Assembly (NCBI GenBank): GCA_900542595.1
Contig: UQOB01000010.1
Coordinates: forward strand, 1 to 26,470
Direction: 5' to 3'
Length of the DNA stretch: 26,470 nucleotides
Origin: an uncultured Mollicutes bacterium
GTDB taxonomy: Bacteria; Bacillota_I; Bacilli_A; RFN20; CAG-826
Shown here: piece by piece, positions 13,689-20,545 of the stretch
Position numbering within the stretch: the stretch's first letter is position 1
Layout of the letters: each line of letters begins with the position of its first letter
Made by a program: the position numbers and the translations under genes
The notes under the pieces: generated by a model
Databases searched by the model: none
Told to the model about the DNA's origin: nothing
What the model saw: the letters and a program-made list of their open reading frames with translations, nothing else

Positions 13689-14705
13689 ATGGTTAAAGAA
13701 AAAAGCGGGGGACTCATCGATAAAGATGATGCCTTAAAAGAAGCCTTAAAAGCGATTGAAAGAACGTATGGAAAAGGATCGGTAATGTTGATGGGGGAAA
13801 AGACCCACGTCGACGTCGATGCGATTCCCAGCGGTTCTTTGCTTTTAGATGAAGTTTTAGGTGTCGGAGGGTATCCGAGAGGAAGAATAGTTGAAATTTA
13901 TGGTCCGGAAAGTAGCGGTAAAACAACTTTAGCGCTCCACGCGGTAGCGGAAGCCCAAAAGAAGGGTGGAAGAGCCGCTTACGTGGACGCGGAACACGCT
14001 ATCGATCCGGAATATGCTGCTAAATTGGGAGTCGATATCGATGAACTCATTCTTTCCCAACCCGATAGCGGTGAACAAGCCTTAGAAATCGTCGATATGT
14101 TAGCCCAAAGTGGGGCGATCGATATCATCATCGTCGATAGTGTCGCCGCCTTAGTCCCCCAAGCGGAACTCGACGGTGTCATGAGCGATAATCAAGTCGG
14201 GCTTCAAGCCCGGTTAATGTCCAAGGGGATGAGGAAGCTGGCCGCTATTCTCGATAAGAGCGGGTGCCTGGTTATCTTCATTAACCAATTAAGAGAAAAG
14301 GTCGGGGTTATCTACGGGAACCCGGAAACGACGCCGGGCGGAAGAGCCTTAAAGTTCTACGCGACCATCCGATTGGATTTAAGACGAGCGGAAGCCATCA
14401 AAGCCGGAGCGGACCTCATCGGTAACTCCGTGAAAGTTAAAGTGGTTAAGAATAAAGTTGCCCCGCCCTTTAAAGCGTGCCAAATCGATATCATCTACGG
14501 AAAAGGCATCAGTAAAGAAGGGGAAATTCTCGACTTAGCGGTCGAACATAATTTCGTCAATAAAACCGGCAACTGGTATGAATATAACGGGGAAAAGATC
14601 GGTAATGGCCGAGAAGCCGGAAAGAGCTGGCTTAAAGAGCACCCTGATATCAGCCAAGAACTAGAGAATAAAATCCGAGCAATTTTTAAAGAAGATGCGA
14701 AATAA
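13689..14705 (+). CDS. recA: Recombinase RecA
   Basis: This 338-residue RecA promotes strand exchange and co-protease activity. Walker A is GPESSGKTT (72-80). Other hallmarks are YVDAEHAIDPEYA, IIIVDSVAALVPQAEL (Walker B), FINQLREKVGVIYGNPETT (loop L2 region) and GGRALKFYATIRLD. The C-terminal domain ends in a short acidic/basic tail (FKEDAK) where many RecAs have a longer acidic tail. The ribosome site AGGTG lies close to the ATG at 13689. A 45-nt gap from cinA contains a TATAAA but no well-placed -35 and no LexA-type GAAC-N4-GTTC box, so read-through from pgsA-cinA is possible. Confidence 0.98.
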   Translation: MVKEKSGGLIDKDDALKEALKAIERTYGKGSVMLMGEKTHVDVDAIPSGSLLLDEVLGVGGYPRGRIVEIYGPESSGKTTLALHAVAEAQKKGGRAAYVDAEHAIDPEYAAKLGVDIDELILSQPDSGEQALEIVDMLAQSGAIDIIIVDSVAALVPQAELDGVMSDNQVGLQARLMSKGMRKLAAILDKSGCLVIFINQLREKVGVIYGNPETTPGGRALKFYATIRLDLRRAEAIKAGADLIGNSVKVKVVKNKVAPPFKACQIDIIYGKGISKEGEILDLAVEHNFVNKTGNWYEYNGEKIGNGREAGKSWLKEHPDISQELENKIRAIFKEDAK

Positions 14706-14720
14706 AAATAACGTTATCTT

Positions 14721-14749
14721 TTGATATATTTTAGTTTTGCAAAGATATT
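14721..14749 (+). promoter_or_regulatory. Promoter of the rny leader RNA
   Basis: TTGATA (14721-14726), 17-nt spacer, GATATT (14744-14749). The expected start at about 14756 coincides with the base of the first strong hairpin of the leader (14758), which supports the assignment. Confidence 0.6.
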
Positions 14750-14756
14750 CTGATAT

Positions 14757-14912
14757 TCCAAAATCTCAGTTAGCCTAATCTGACATTTTGGTGTGGCAAA
14801 AGTTTCTAAAAAGGTTAAACTTTCCTTGTGCGATAGCACAACGGACTATGGCAAAGGTCCCGCTAAACTCTGAATCTACAACAAAATAGATGAAGTACCC
14901 CTTTCTTAGCGG
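14757..14912 (+). ncRNA. Structured leader RNA of the rny operon, unassigned
   Basis: Between recA and rny lie 244 non-coding bases, most of which fold into consecutive hairpins. H1 pairs CCAAAAT (14758-14764) with ATTTTGG (14785-14791); inside it are TCAG/CTGA and TTA/TAA around a GCC loop, 14 bp in all, with one C-C mismatch and one bulge. H2 is AAAGTTT/AAACTTT (14799-14805/14817-14823). H3 is TTGTGC/GCACAA with GATA loop (14826-14841). H4 is GGACT/GGTCC with one G-U (14843-14847/14856-14860). H5 pairs CCGCTAA (14860-14866) with TTAGCGG (14906-14912) around an inner ATCTA/TAGAT stem. I do not recognise a known riboswitch, T-box, tmRNA, SRP or 6S class. A cis-regulatory role on rny is inferred from position. 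Confidence 0.55.
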
Positions 14913-14949
14913 TGCTTTTACGTAGGACGTCGATATACAGGAGAGAAAA

Positions 14950-16551
14950 ATGAATCTTTTTAAGTCTTTACCTCTCTTGGCGAGTCCTTTGGATACCAGC
15001 TATTGGATTATCATTGTCGTCGCGGCCCTCATCGTCGGGATGGCGGCGGCTGCCCTCATTCTGCTTTTAATTCCCACGTTCAAGAAAAAAACTTCCAACC
15101 GGGAAGCCAAGAAAATCTTAGCGGAAGCGGAAACGAAAGCCGAAAGAATCGTCAAGAATGCGCAGTTAGATGCCAAACAAGAAACTTACGAAGCCAAACA
15201 ACAAGCCCAAGCCGAAATTCGGCAGATGAAGCAAGAAGTCTTAGCCCAACAAGCGAAACTCGATGCTCGGGAACAATCGTTAGATAATCGGGATAATGCT
15301 TTAATCAATAAAGAGAACGCTCTCGATAGCAAGAACGATTTCTTAACCCAAAAAATCGCGGCGACCGATAAGAAATCTCAGGAATTAGACGCCAAGATCA
15401 ATTCCATCATCACCGAACTTGAAAAAGTCAGCGGGATGTCGGTCAAAGAAGCTCATGACGAAATCATGAAGCGGGTGGAAAGCAAGATGACGACCGAAAT
15501 CGCCGTCTATATCAAGAACGCCGAAGATGAAGCGGAAGCGCAAGCGGAAGAAAAGGCCAAGAACCTTTTAGCTTTAGCCTGCGATAAATACGCGCAAGAA
15601 GTTACCACCGAAAGAACAGTGCAAGTTATCAACCTACCGAACGATGAACTCAAAGGGCGGATCATTGGCCGGGAAGGAAGAAACATTCGGGTCTTAGAAC
15701 AAACCTTAGGGGTCGATTTAAATATCGATGATACCCCGGAAGTCATCACGATTAGTTGCTTCGATCCCATTCGGAGAGAAATCGCCAGAAGAACAATGGA
15801 CATCCTCGTTAAAGATGGCCGGATTCAACCGGGAAGAATCGAAGAAATCGCTGCTAAGATGAAGAAAGAGGTCATGAATGACGCTCAAAAAGCCGGTGAA
15901 CAAGCCGCTCAAAGCTTAGGACTTTCGAGAATTAATAGAGAACTCTTAGGCTACTTAGGGAGACTTAAATACCGGACCTCTTACGGGCAAAATGCCTTAG
16001 ATCACTCGATGGAAGTCGCTCATTTAACCGGCATCATGGCCGCCGAAATGGGCTTAGATCAAAACCTCGCGAAACGAGCGGGTTTACTCCACGATATCGG
16101 TAAGGCGGTGTCCTTTGAAAAAGAAGGAAGCCACGTGGAACTCGGGGCCGAACTCGCTAGACGCTACAACGAACCGGAAGTCGTCATCAATAGTATTGAA
16201 AGCCACCACGGTGACGTTGAAGCGACATCCATCATCAGTAATTTAGTCGCGGCCGCTGATACCTTAAGCGCAGCGCGGCCTGGAGCGAGAAGTGAAACCC
16301 TTGAAAGCTATATCAAACGGATCAGCAAACTCGAAGAAATCGCTAATAGCTTTGAAGGAGTGGAAAAGAGCTTCGCGATGCAAGCGGGCCGGGAACTCCG
16401 GGTCATGGTTATTCCGGACAAAGTCAGCGATGAAAACACTGTTGTTTTAGCGCAAAAGATCAAAGACGAAGTCGAAAAGAATCTTACTTATCCGGGACAA
16501 ATTAAGATCTCGGTCATCCGGGAATACCGGGCGATTGAAACGGCTAAGTAA
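14950..16551 (+). CDS. rny: Ribonuclease Y
   Basis: This 533-residue membrane-anchored endoribonuclease initiates mRNA decay in many Firmicutes. The N-terminal helix WIIIVVAALIVGMAAAALIL is followed by a long coiled coil (about 45-200, very Ala/Glu/Lys-rich). The KH domain contains GRIIGREGRNIRVLEQTLGV (about 236-255). The HD domain contains LLHDIGKA (H381-D382) and a downstream ESHHGDVE, metal-binding features of the HD phosphodiesterase fold. The ending ISVIREYRAIETAK is typical. AGGAG (14939-14943) fixes the start. Length is usual (about 520). ymdB follows after one base. The structured leader upstream may regulate it. Confidence 0.97.
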   Translation: MNLFKSLPLLASPLDTSYWIIIVVAALIVGMAAAALILLLIPTFKKKTSNREAKKILAEAETKAERIVKNAQLDAKQETYEAKQQAQAEIRQMKQEVLAQQAKLDAREQSLDNRDNALINKENALDSKNDFLTQKIAATDKKSQELDAKINSIITELEKVSGMSVKEAHDEIMKRVESKMTTEIAVYIKNAEDEAEAQAEEKAKNLLALACDKYAQEVTTERTVQVINLPNDELKGRIIGREGRNIRVLEQTLGVDLNIDDTPEVITISCFDPIRREIARRTMDILVKDGRIQPGRIEEIAAKMKKEVMNDAQKAGEQAAQSLGLSRINRELLGYLGRLKYRTSYGQNALDHSMEVAHLTGIMAAEMGLDQNLAKRAGLLHDIGKAVSFEKEGSHVELGAELARRYNEPEVVINSIESHHGDVEATSIISNLVAAADTLSAARPGARSETLESYIKRISKLEEIANSFEGVEKSFAMQAGRELRVMVIPDKVSDENTVVLAQKIKDEVEKNLTYPGQIKISVIREYRAIETAK

Positions 16552-16552
16552 T

Positions 16553-17338
16553 ATGCGAATTCTCTTTTTTGGGGATATCGTTGGGAGGGTAGGGCTCAAA
16601 GCCCTATTCTCCTTTTTACGTAAACCGGAGTATGCCTCTGCGGATTTAATAATCGCGAACGGGGAAAATGTCACCGATGGTAAGGGTATTTCGAAGGAAG
16701 ACTATTTCTCAATGACCAATCATGGCATCGCTTTCTTTACCTTAGGTAACCACTATGATTCCAAGAAGAGCATCCGACCGATGTTTAATAACGCGGAAGA
16801 CTTAGTCTTTCCTGCAAATCTTTTGGAACAAGACCCTTTAAAACAGGTGAGGACAGTGAAGATTGGGAACACCCATATTGTTATCACTTCTTTACTTGGG
16901 CAAGGCTTCAGTAGCTATGAAGTGAAGAATCCTCTCTACGTCTTCGATGAGATTTATAAGGCATATCCCAATAGTTTCCACTTTGTGGATTTCCATGGGG
17001 AAAGTACGTCTGAAAAAAAGATCTTTGGTTTCTACGTGAGGGATAGAGCGAAGGTCGTGGTCGGCACCCATACGCATGTGCAGACTAACGATTTACAGCT
17101 CTTATCACCGAACACTTTATTTATGAGTGACGTCGGGATGTGCGGCGCTTCAAAGAGCGTTATCGGTTTTAACTTCGAAAGCGTTTATAATCGTCTTTAC
17201 CTCAATGAGGGAAGGTTTAAGGTTGAAGAAGAAGGAGCGATGTTGATAAATGGTGTCGACATTTCTTTTTGCCCAGATAAGCAGTGCTTCGTAGAATACC
17301 ACGTGATTAAGGAGGAAATTAATGATGTTGAAAGATAA
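16553..17338 (+). CDS. ymdB: YmdB-family metallophosphodiesterase
   Basis: This 261-residue YmdB/DUF1385-type calcineurin-like phosphodiesterase is active in B. subtilis on cyclic nucleotides and linked to biofilm/motility decisions. The dimetal ligands are visible: GDIVG (D8), NGENV (E38, N39), GNH (N66, H67), a His in DFHGE, and GTHTHVQTND (two His). The family form NHxWD reads NHYDS here, so the usual Trp is absent. The start at 16553, one base after the rny stop, is preferred over an in-frame ATG at 16535 inside rny, because MRILFFGDIVG matches the family N-terminus exactly. The 3' end overlaps miaB by 17 nt. The rny-ymdB pair is strongly conserved, suggesting linked roles in RNA turnover. 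Confidence 0.95.
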   Translation: MRILFFGDIVGRVGLKALFSFLRKPEYASADLIIANGENVTDGKGISKEDYFSMTNHGIAFFTLGNHYDSKKSIRPMFNNAEDLVFPANLLEQDPLKQVRTVKIGNTHIVITSLLGQGFSSYEVKNPLYVFDEIYKAYPNSFHFVDFHGESTSEKKIFGFYVRDRAKVVVGTHTHVQTNDLQLLSPNTLFMSDVGMCGASKSVIGFNFESVYNRLYLNEGRFKVEEEGAMLINGVDISFCPDKQCFVEYHVIKEEINDVER

Positions 17339-18974
17339 ATTACCTAATAAATTTGAAGCGGTGAAGAGGAATAATCTTTCCTATACCTCCGATAAAAAAC
17401 AGGTTCCTGAGAATGTTAAAAAGTTCTTAACGGGTAAAAAATATTTTATTAGAACCTTTGGCTGCCAAGCCAATGTCCGTGATGAAGAAGTCATGGCTGG
17501 TTATTTAAAAGAAGCCGGGATGGAAAAAACCGATGATAAAGCGTTAGCGGATGTCGCGATTATTAACACTTGCGCGGTGCGGGAGAACGCGGAAGATAAG
17601 GTATACGGCGAAATCGGAAGCTATAAAGCCAATTACGAAAAGAATAAAGATTTCATCCTCATCGTCAGCGGCTGCGTTATCCAAGAAGAAGGGATTCCCA
17701 GCAGTTTAAAGAAAAGTTATCCCTGGGTTTCTCTTTTCTTAGGAACTCATGAATTAAATAACCTACTAGACTATTTATCGCAATACTTAAGAGACCATAA
17801 AACCTTGATTCAAGCCGGTTCTTTAGTGAAAGAAGTGGTGGAAAATCTTCCTTCGGTAAGACTTTCTTCTTACACCTCTTACGTTAATATTTCTTATGGC
17901 TGCGATAAATATTGCACCTACTGCATCGTCCCTTATACCCGGGGTCATGAACGAAGTCGAAAGTTGAAAGATATCTTAAAAGAATGCCGTTCTTTAGTGG
18001 AAGATGGGTATAAAGAAGTCACCTTATTAGGGCAAAACGTCAATAGCTACGGCTTAGATTTTAAAGATGGTACGAACTTTGCGAGCCTTTTAGAAGAAGT
18101 AGCCAGACTCGGATTCTACCGGGTAAGGTTTTTAACTTCTTACCCTTCCCAATTCACAAAAGAAATGATGGAAGTGATGGCGAAGTATCCGAACATCTGT
18201 AAGTGTCTCCACCTACCCGTCCAAAGCGGTTCCACTTCCTGCTTAAAAAGAATGGGAAGACGTTACACGCGGGAAGAATATTTAGCCTTAGTTAAACAGC
18301 TAAAAACCTTGATGCCGGATTTAGCTTTAACGACCGATATCATCGTCGGTTTTCCCGGTGAAACAGAAGAAGAATTTAAAGATACTTTAAGCTTAGTGAA
18401 AGAAGTCGGCTATAGCTCCGCGTTTACGTTTATTTATTCTCCGAGACCTGGAACACCGGCCGCTTTGATGGAACAAGTGCCAGCCGAAATTAGTCACCGT
18501 AGGTTTGATAAACTTAAAGAAGTGGTGGAAGAATGCACGAAAAAAGCTTCCGACGAAATGGTCGGCAAAGTCTATAGTGTTCTCATCACCGGACCCAGTA
18601 AGAAGAACAGCGAGATTGTTTCCTCCTACACTGAAAACGGAAAACTCATTAACTGCCCCGGACCGGAATATTTAACCGGCATGGTAGCGGACGTCCACAT
18701 TGATGCTTCTCACGTCTATAGCCTTCAAGGAACCTTCCTTAAGAAGCCTTGGGAAATCGCTTTTGATAACCAAAGATTCGTCTTCCAAAGACGGAAGGAT
18801 TTAATTGAAGAATTAAGAAAAGTTGAAGATCAAGATAAGTGGATTGAAGACTACATTAAAAACGAAAAAACTTTGCAGAAAGTCATGCAAAAAGAAGATA
18901 TTGCGTTATTTGATGCGGTAAAATACCTGAAAAATGTCATTGCGGGTATTCCTTACCCTTTAAGCTATGAATAA
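17322..18974 (+). CDS. miaB: tRNA-2-methylthio-N6-(dimethylallyl)adenosine synthase MiaB, with C-terminal extension
   Basis: This 550-residue radical-SAM methylthiotransferase converts i6A37 to ms2i6A37 in tRNA. The N-terminal MTTase domain carries cluster cysteines C48 (TFGCQAN), C84 (INTCAVRENA) and C118 (SGC). The radical-SAM motif GCDKYCTYCIVPYTRG gives C194, C198 and C201. A TRAM RNA-binding domain follows (VGKVYSVLITGPS onwards, about 415-475). About 75 residues after TRAM (from about 476) are additional, highly charged and probably helical, ending IPYPLSYE. The start is ATG 17322, 6 nt after GGAGG (17311-17315); the next codon is also ATG. The end overlaps miaA by 8 nt. The protein is longer than B. 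subtilis MiaB (about 509), mainly because of this tail. Confidence 0.95.
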   Translation: MMLKDKLPNKFEAVKRNNLSYTSDKKQVPENVKKFLTGKKYFIRTFGCQANVRDEEVMAGYLKEAGMEKTDDKALADVAIINTCAVRENAEDKVYGEIGSYKANYEKNKDFILIVSGCVIQEEGIPSSLKKSYPWVSLFLGTHELNNLLDYLSQYLRDHKTLIQAGSLVKEVVENLPSVRLSSYTSYVNISYGCDKYCTYCIVPYTRGHERSRKLKDILKECRSLVEDGYKEVTLLGQNVNSYGLDFKDGTNFASLLEEVARLGFYRVRFLTSYPSQFTKEMMEVMAKYPNICKCLHLPVQSGSTSCLKRMGRRYTREEYLALVKQLKTLMPDLALTTDIIVGFPGETEEEFKDTLSLVKEVGYSSAFTFIYSPRPGTPAALMEQVPAEISHRRFDKLKEVVEECTKKASDEMVGKVYSVLITGPSKKNSEIVSSYTENGKLINCPGPEYLTGMVADVHIDASHVYSLQGTFLKKPWEIAFDNQRFVFQRRKDLIEELRKVEDQDKWIEDYIKNEKTLQKVMQKEDIALFDAVKYLKNVIAGIPYPLSYE

Positions 18975-19869
18975 GAAAACAGTTATTGTTTTAGCCGGTC
19001 CGACCGCTAGCGGAAAGAGTGAGATGGGGCTCGCTTTTCATAAGCTTTTTCCGGAGATAGAAATCGTTAATGGCGACCCTTTTCAATGCTATAAAGAGTT
19101 AGAATTACCGACCTGCGCGCCATCCGAAAGCGATAAACTCCAAGCTCCTCATCATTTGTATTCTTTCCTTCCAATCACTCAAGCTTATGACATCCATGCT
19201 TATCAAAAGGATGCGAGAGAAACAATCGATAAACTTTTGAGTGAAAATAAAATTCCCCTCTTAATCAGCGGAAGTGGGCTCTATTTAAGGAGCGCTCTTT
19301 ATTCTTATAACTTCCTTTTAGAAGAGGAAGATAAACTGGATGATTTAGATACTAAAAGTGATGAGGAACTCTTTAAACTTCTAGAAGAAATCGATCCGGA
19401 AGAAAGTAAGAAACTTCATCCTAACAATAGAGTTAGAGTTCTGAGAGCCATCCGTTTTTATAATTATCACCACATATCCAAAACCGATTATTTAAAAGAT
19501 AATAAAGCCGAACCCATCTACGATATCATCGGGCTTTATGTGGTGAGAGATCGAGATGAACTCTATCGTCGAGCGGACCTCCGAGTCGATAAACTCTTTA
19601 AAGAAAATCTTCCCGAATATGTTTCCAATCTCTTTAAAAAGTATGGAATGGAGTGCCCGGCTTTTAAGGCGATCGGAGTAAAAGAATTTATTCCCTGCTA
19701 CAAGGGTGAACGCTCTTTAGATGAAGTTAAGAACAACATTAAGCTAAACACTCGACACTACATTAAGCGACAAGAAACCTTTTTCCGTCATCAGTTTAAC
19801 TTTCAAAGTATCCACAACTTAGAAGAAGCCGTAAAATATCTTCGTGGAACAAAGATTAGTGAGAAATAG
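18967..19869 (+). CDS. miaA: tRNA dimethylallyltransferase MiaA
   Basis: This 300-residue enzyme transfers the dimethylallyl group from DMAPP to A37 of tRNAs reading UNN codons, the step before MiaB. P-loop GPTASGKS spans residues 11-18. HHLYSFLPITQAYDIHAYQ, LISGSGLYLRSALY and NNRVRVLRAIRFY (family HPNNxxRVxRALE) are clear. The usual DSxQxY motif reads NGDPFQCYKELELPT, a noticeable departure around the substrate-specificity loop, although the Asp and Gln are kept. The C-terminal TRHYIKRQETFFRHQF matches the family TRxYAKRQxTWFR. It overlaps miaB by 8 nt and tcdA by 26 nt. Confidence 0.93.
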   Translation: MNKKTVIVLAGPTASGKSEMGLAFHKLFPEIEIVNGDPFQCYKELELPTCAPSESDKLQAPHHLYSFLPITQAYDIHAYQKDARETIDKLLSENKIPLLISGSGLYLRSALYSYNFLLEEEDKLDDLDTKSDEELFKLLEEIDPEESKKLHPNNRVRVLRAIRFYNYHHISKTDYLKDNKAEPIYDIIGLYVVRDRDELYRRADLRVDKLFKENLPEYVSNLFKKYGMECPAFKAIGVKEFIPCYKGERSLDEVKNNIKLNTRHYIKRQETFFRHQFNFQSIHNLEEAVKYLRGTKISEK

Positions 19870-20545
19870 TCTCCTTTACTCGGAAGATGTGATGAAAACT
19901 TTCAGCGAAGCGAAAGTTTTAGTCTGCGGTCTTGGGGGCGTCGGAGGAACGTGTTTCGCTGCTCTCTTAAGAAGCGGCTTTAATCATTTGGTGATTGTTG
20001 ATTTTGATACGGTGGAAGAAAGTAACCTCAATCGTCAGATTCTTTTTAACGTTGACTCTTTAGGAAAAAGAAAGACGGATGAAGCGGTTAATTATGCGAA
20101 GAAAATAAATCCCAATATCGAAATATCTCCTTATTTCATGAATATTTCGAAAGATAATATCAATGATTTACCATGGAAAGATATCGATTACATGGTCGAC
20201 TGCATCGATGATGTCGAAGCGAAAATCCTCCTGATTGAGAAGAGTCGAGAGTTAAATATTCCTCTAATAATTTCTTTAGGAACAGGAAATCGTTATAACT
20301 CTTTAGCCTTAAAAGTAGTATCTTTAAATCAAACTCACGATGATCCGTTAGCGAGAAAGTTCCGTGATGAGCTAAAAAAGCGGGGTATTCCGTTAACCGG
20401 TCTTCAAGTTGTTTTCTCGGAAGAAAAACCTAAAGTCAGCGGGAAAGTTGTTGGTTCCACAATGATTGTTCCGAGCGCGGCTGGTTTACTATTAGCTTCC
20501 GAAGTCATGAAATACTTTGAAAGGATGAGCTATGTTAAAGATTGA
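19844..20545 (+). CDS. tcdA: E1-like tRNA t6A dehydratase (TcdA/CsdL family)
   Basis: This 233-residue ThiF/MoeB-fold ATP-dependent enzyme of the TcdA group cyclises t6A37 to ct6A37 in ANN-decoding tRNAs. Seen are the Rossmann nucleotide loop GLGGVGG (29-35), DFDTVEESNLNRQI (53-66, with the E1 Arg/Asn), DYMVDCIDDVEAKILLIE and SLGTGNRYNS. The TcdA-typical TIxTHxDPLARxxRxxL corresponds to QTHDDPLARKFRDELKKRGI. It is shorter than E. coli TcdA (268), mainly at the C-terminus. A ubiquitin-like activating role is less likely, since no UBL gene is present. The start at 19844 lies inside miaA; starting there preserves the conserved N-terminal RLVRNSLLYSEDV. The end overlaps fhs by 14 nt. Confidence 0.88.
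   Translation: MEQRLVRNSLLYSEDVMKTFSEAKVLVCGLGGVGGTCFAALLRSGFNHLVIVDFDTVEESNLNRQILFNVDSLGKRKTDEAVNYAKKINPNIEISPYFMNISKDNINDLPWKDIDYMVDCIDDVEAKILLIEKSRELNIPLIISLGTGNRYNSLALKVVSLNQTHDDPLARKFRDELKKRGIPLTGLQVVFSEEKPKVSGKVVGSTMIVPSAAGLLLASEVMKYFERMSYVKD

Noticed and set aside
14757..14949. Known RNA classes for the rny leader (T-box, SAM, c-di-GMP, THF, tmRNA, SRP, 6S)
   Set aside because: None of their conserved cores could be recognised by eye. A covariance-model search would be decisive.
16130..17310. CACGTG cores (near 16133 and 17301) as possible parS sites for ParB
   Set aside because: The flanking bases do not match the TGTTTCACGTGAAACA palindrome, and both lie inside coding sequence. No parS was found in the window.
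18744..18974. MiaB-RicA (YmcA/YlbF) fusion
   Set aside because: The tail is too short and lacks recognisable YlbF/YmcA features; kept only as a weak idea in the findings.
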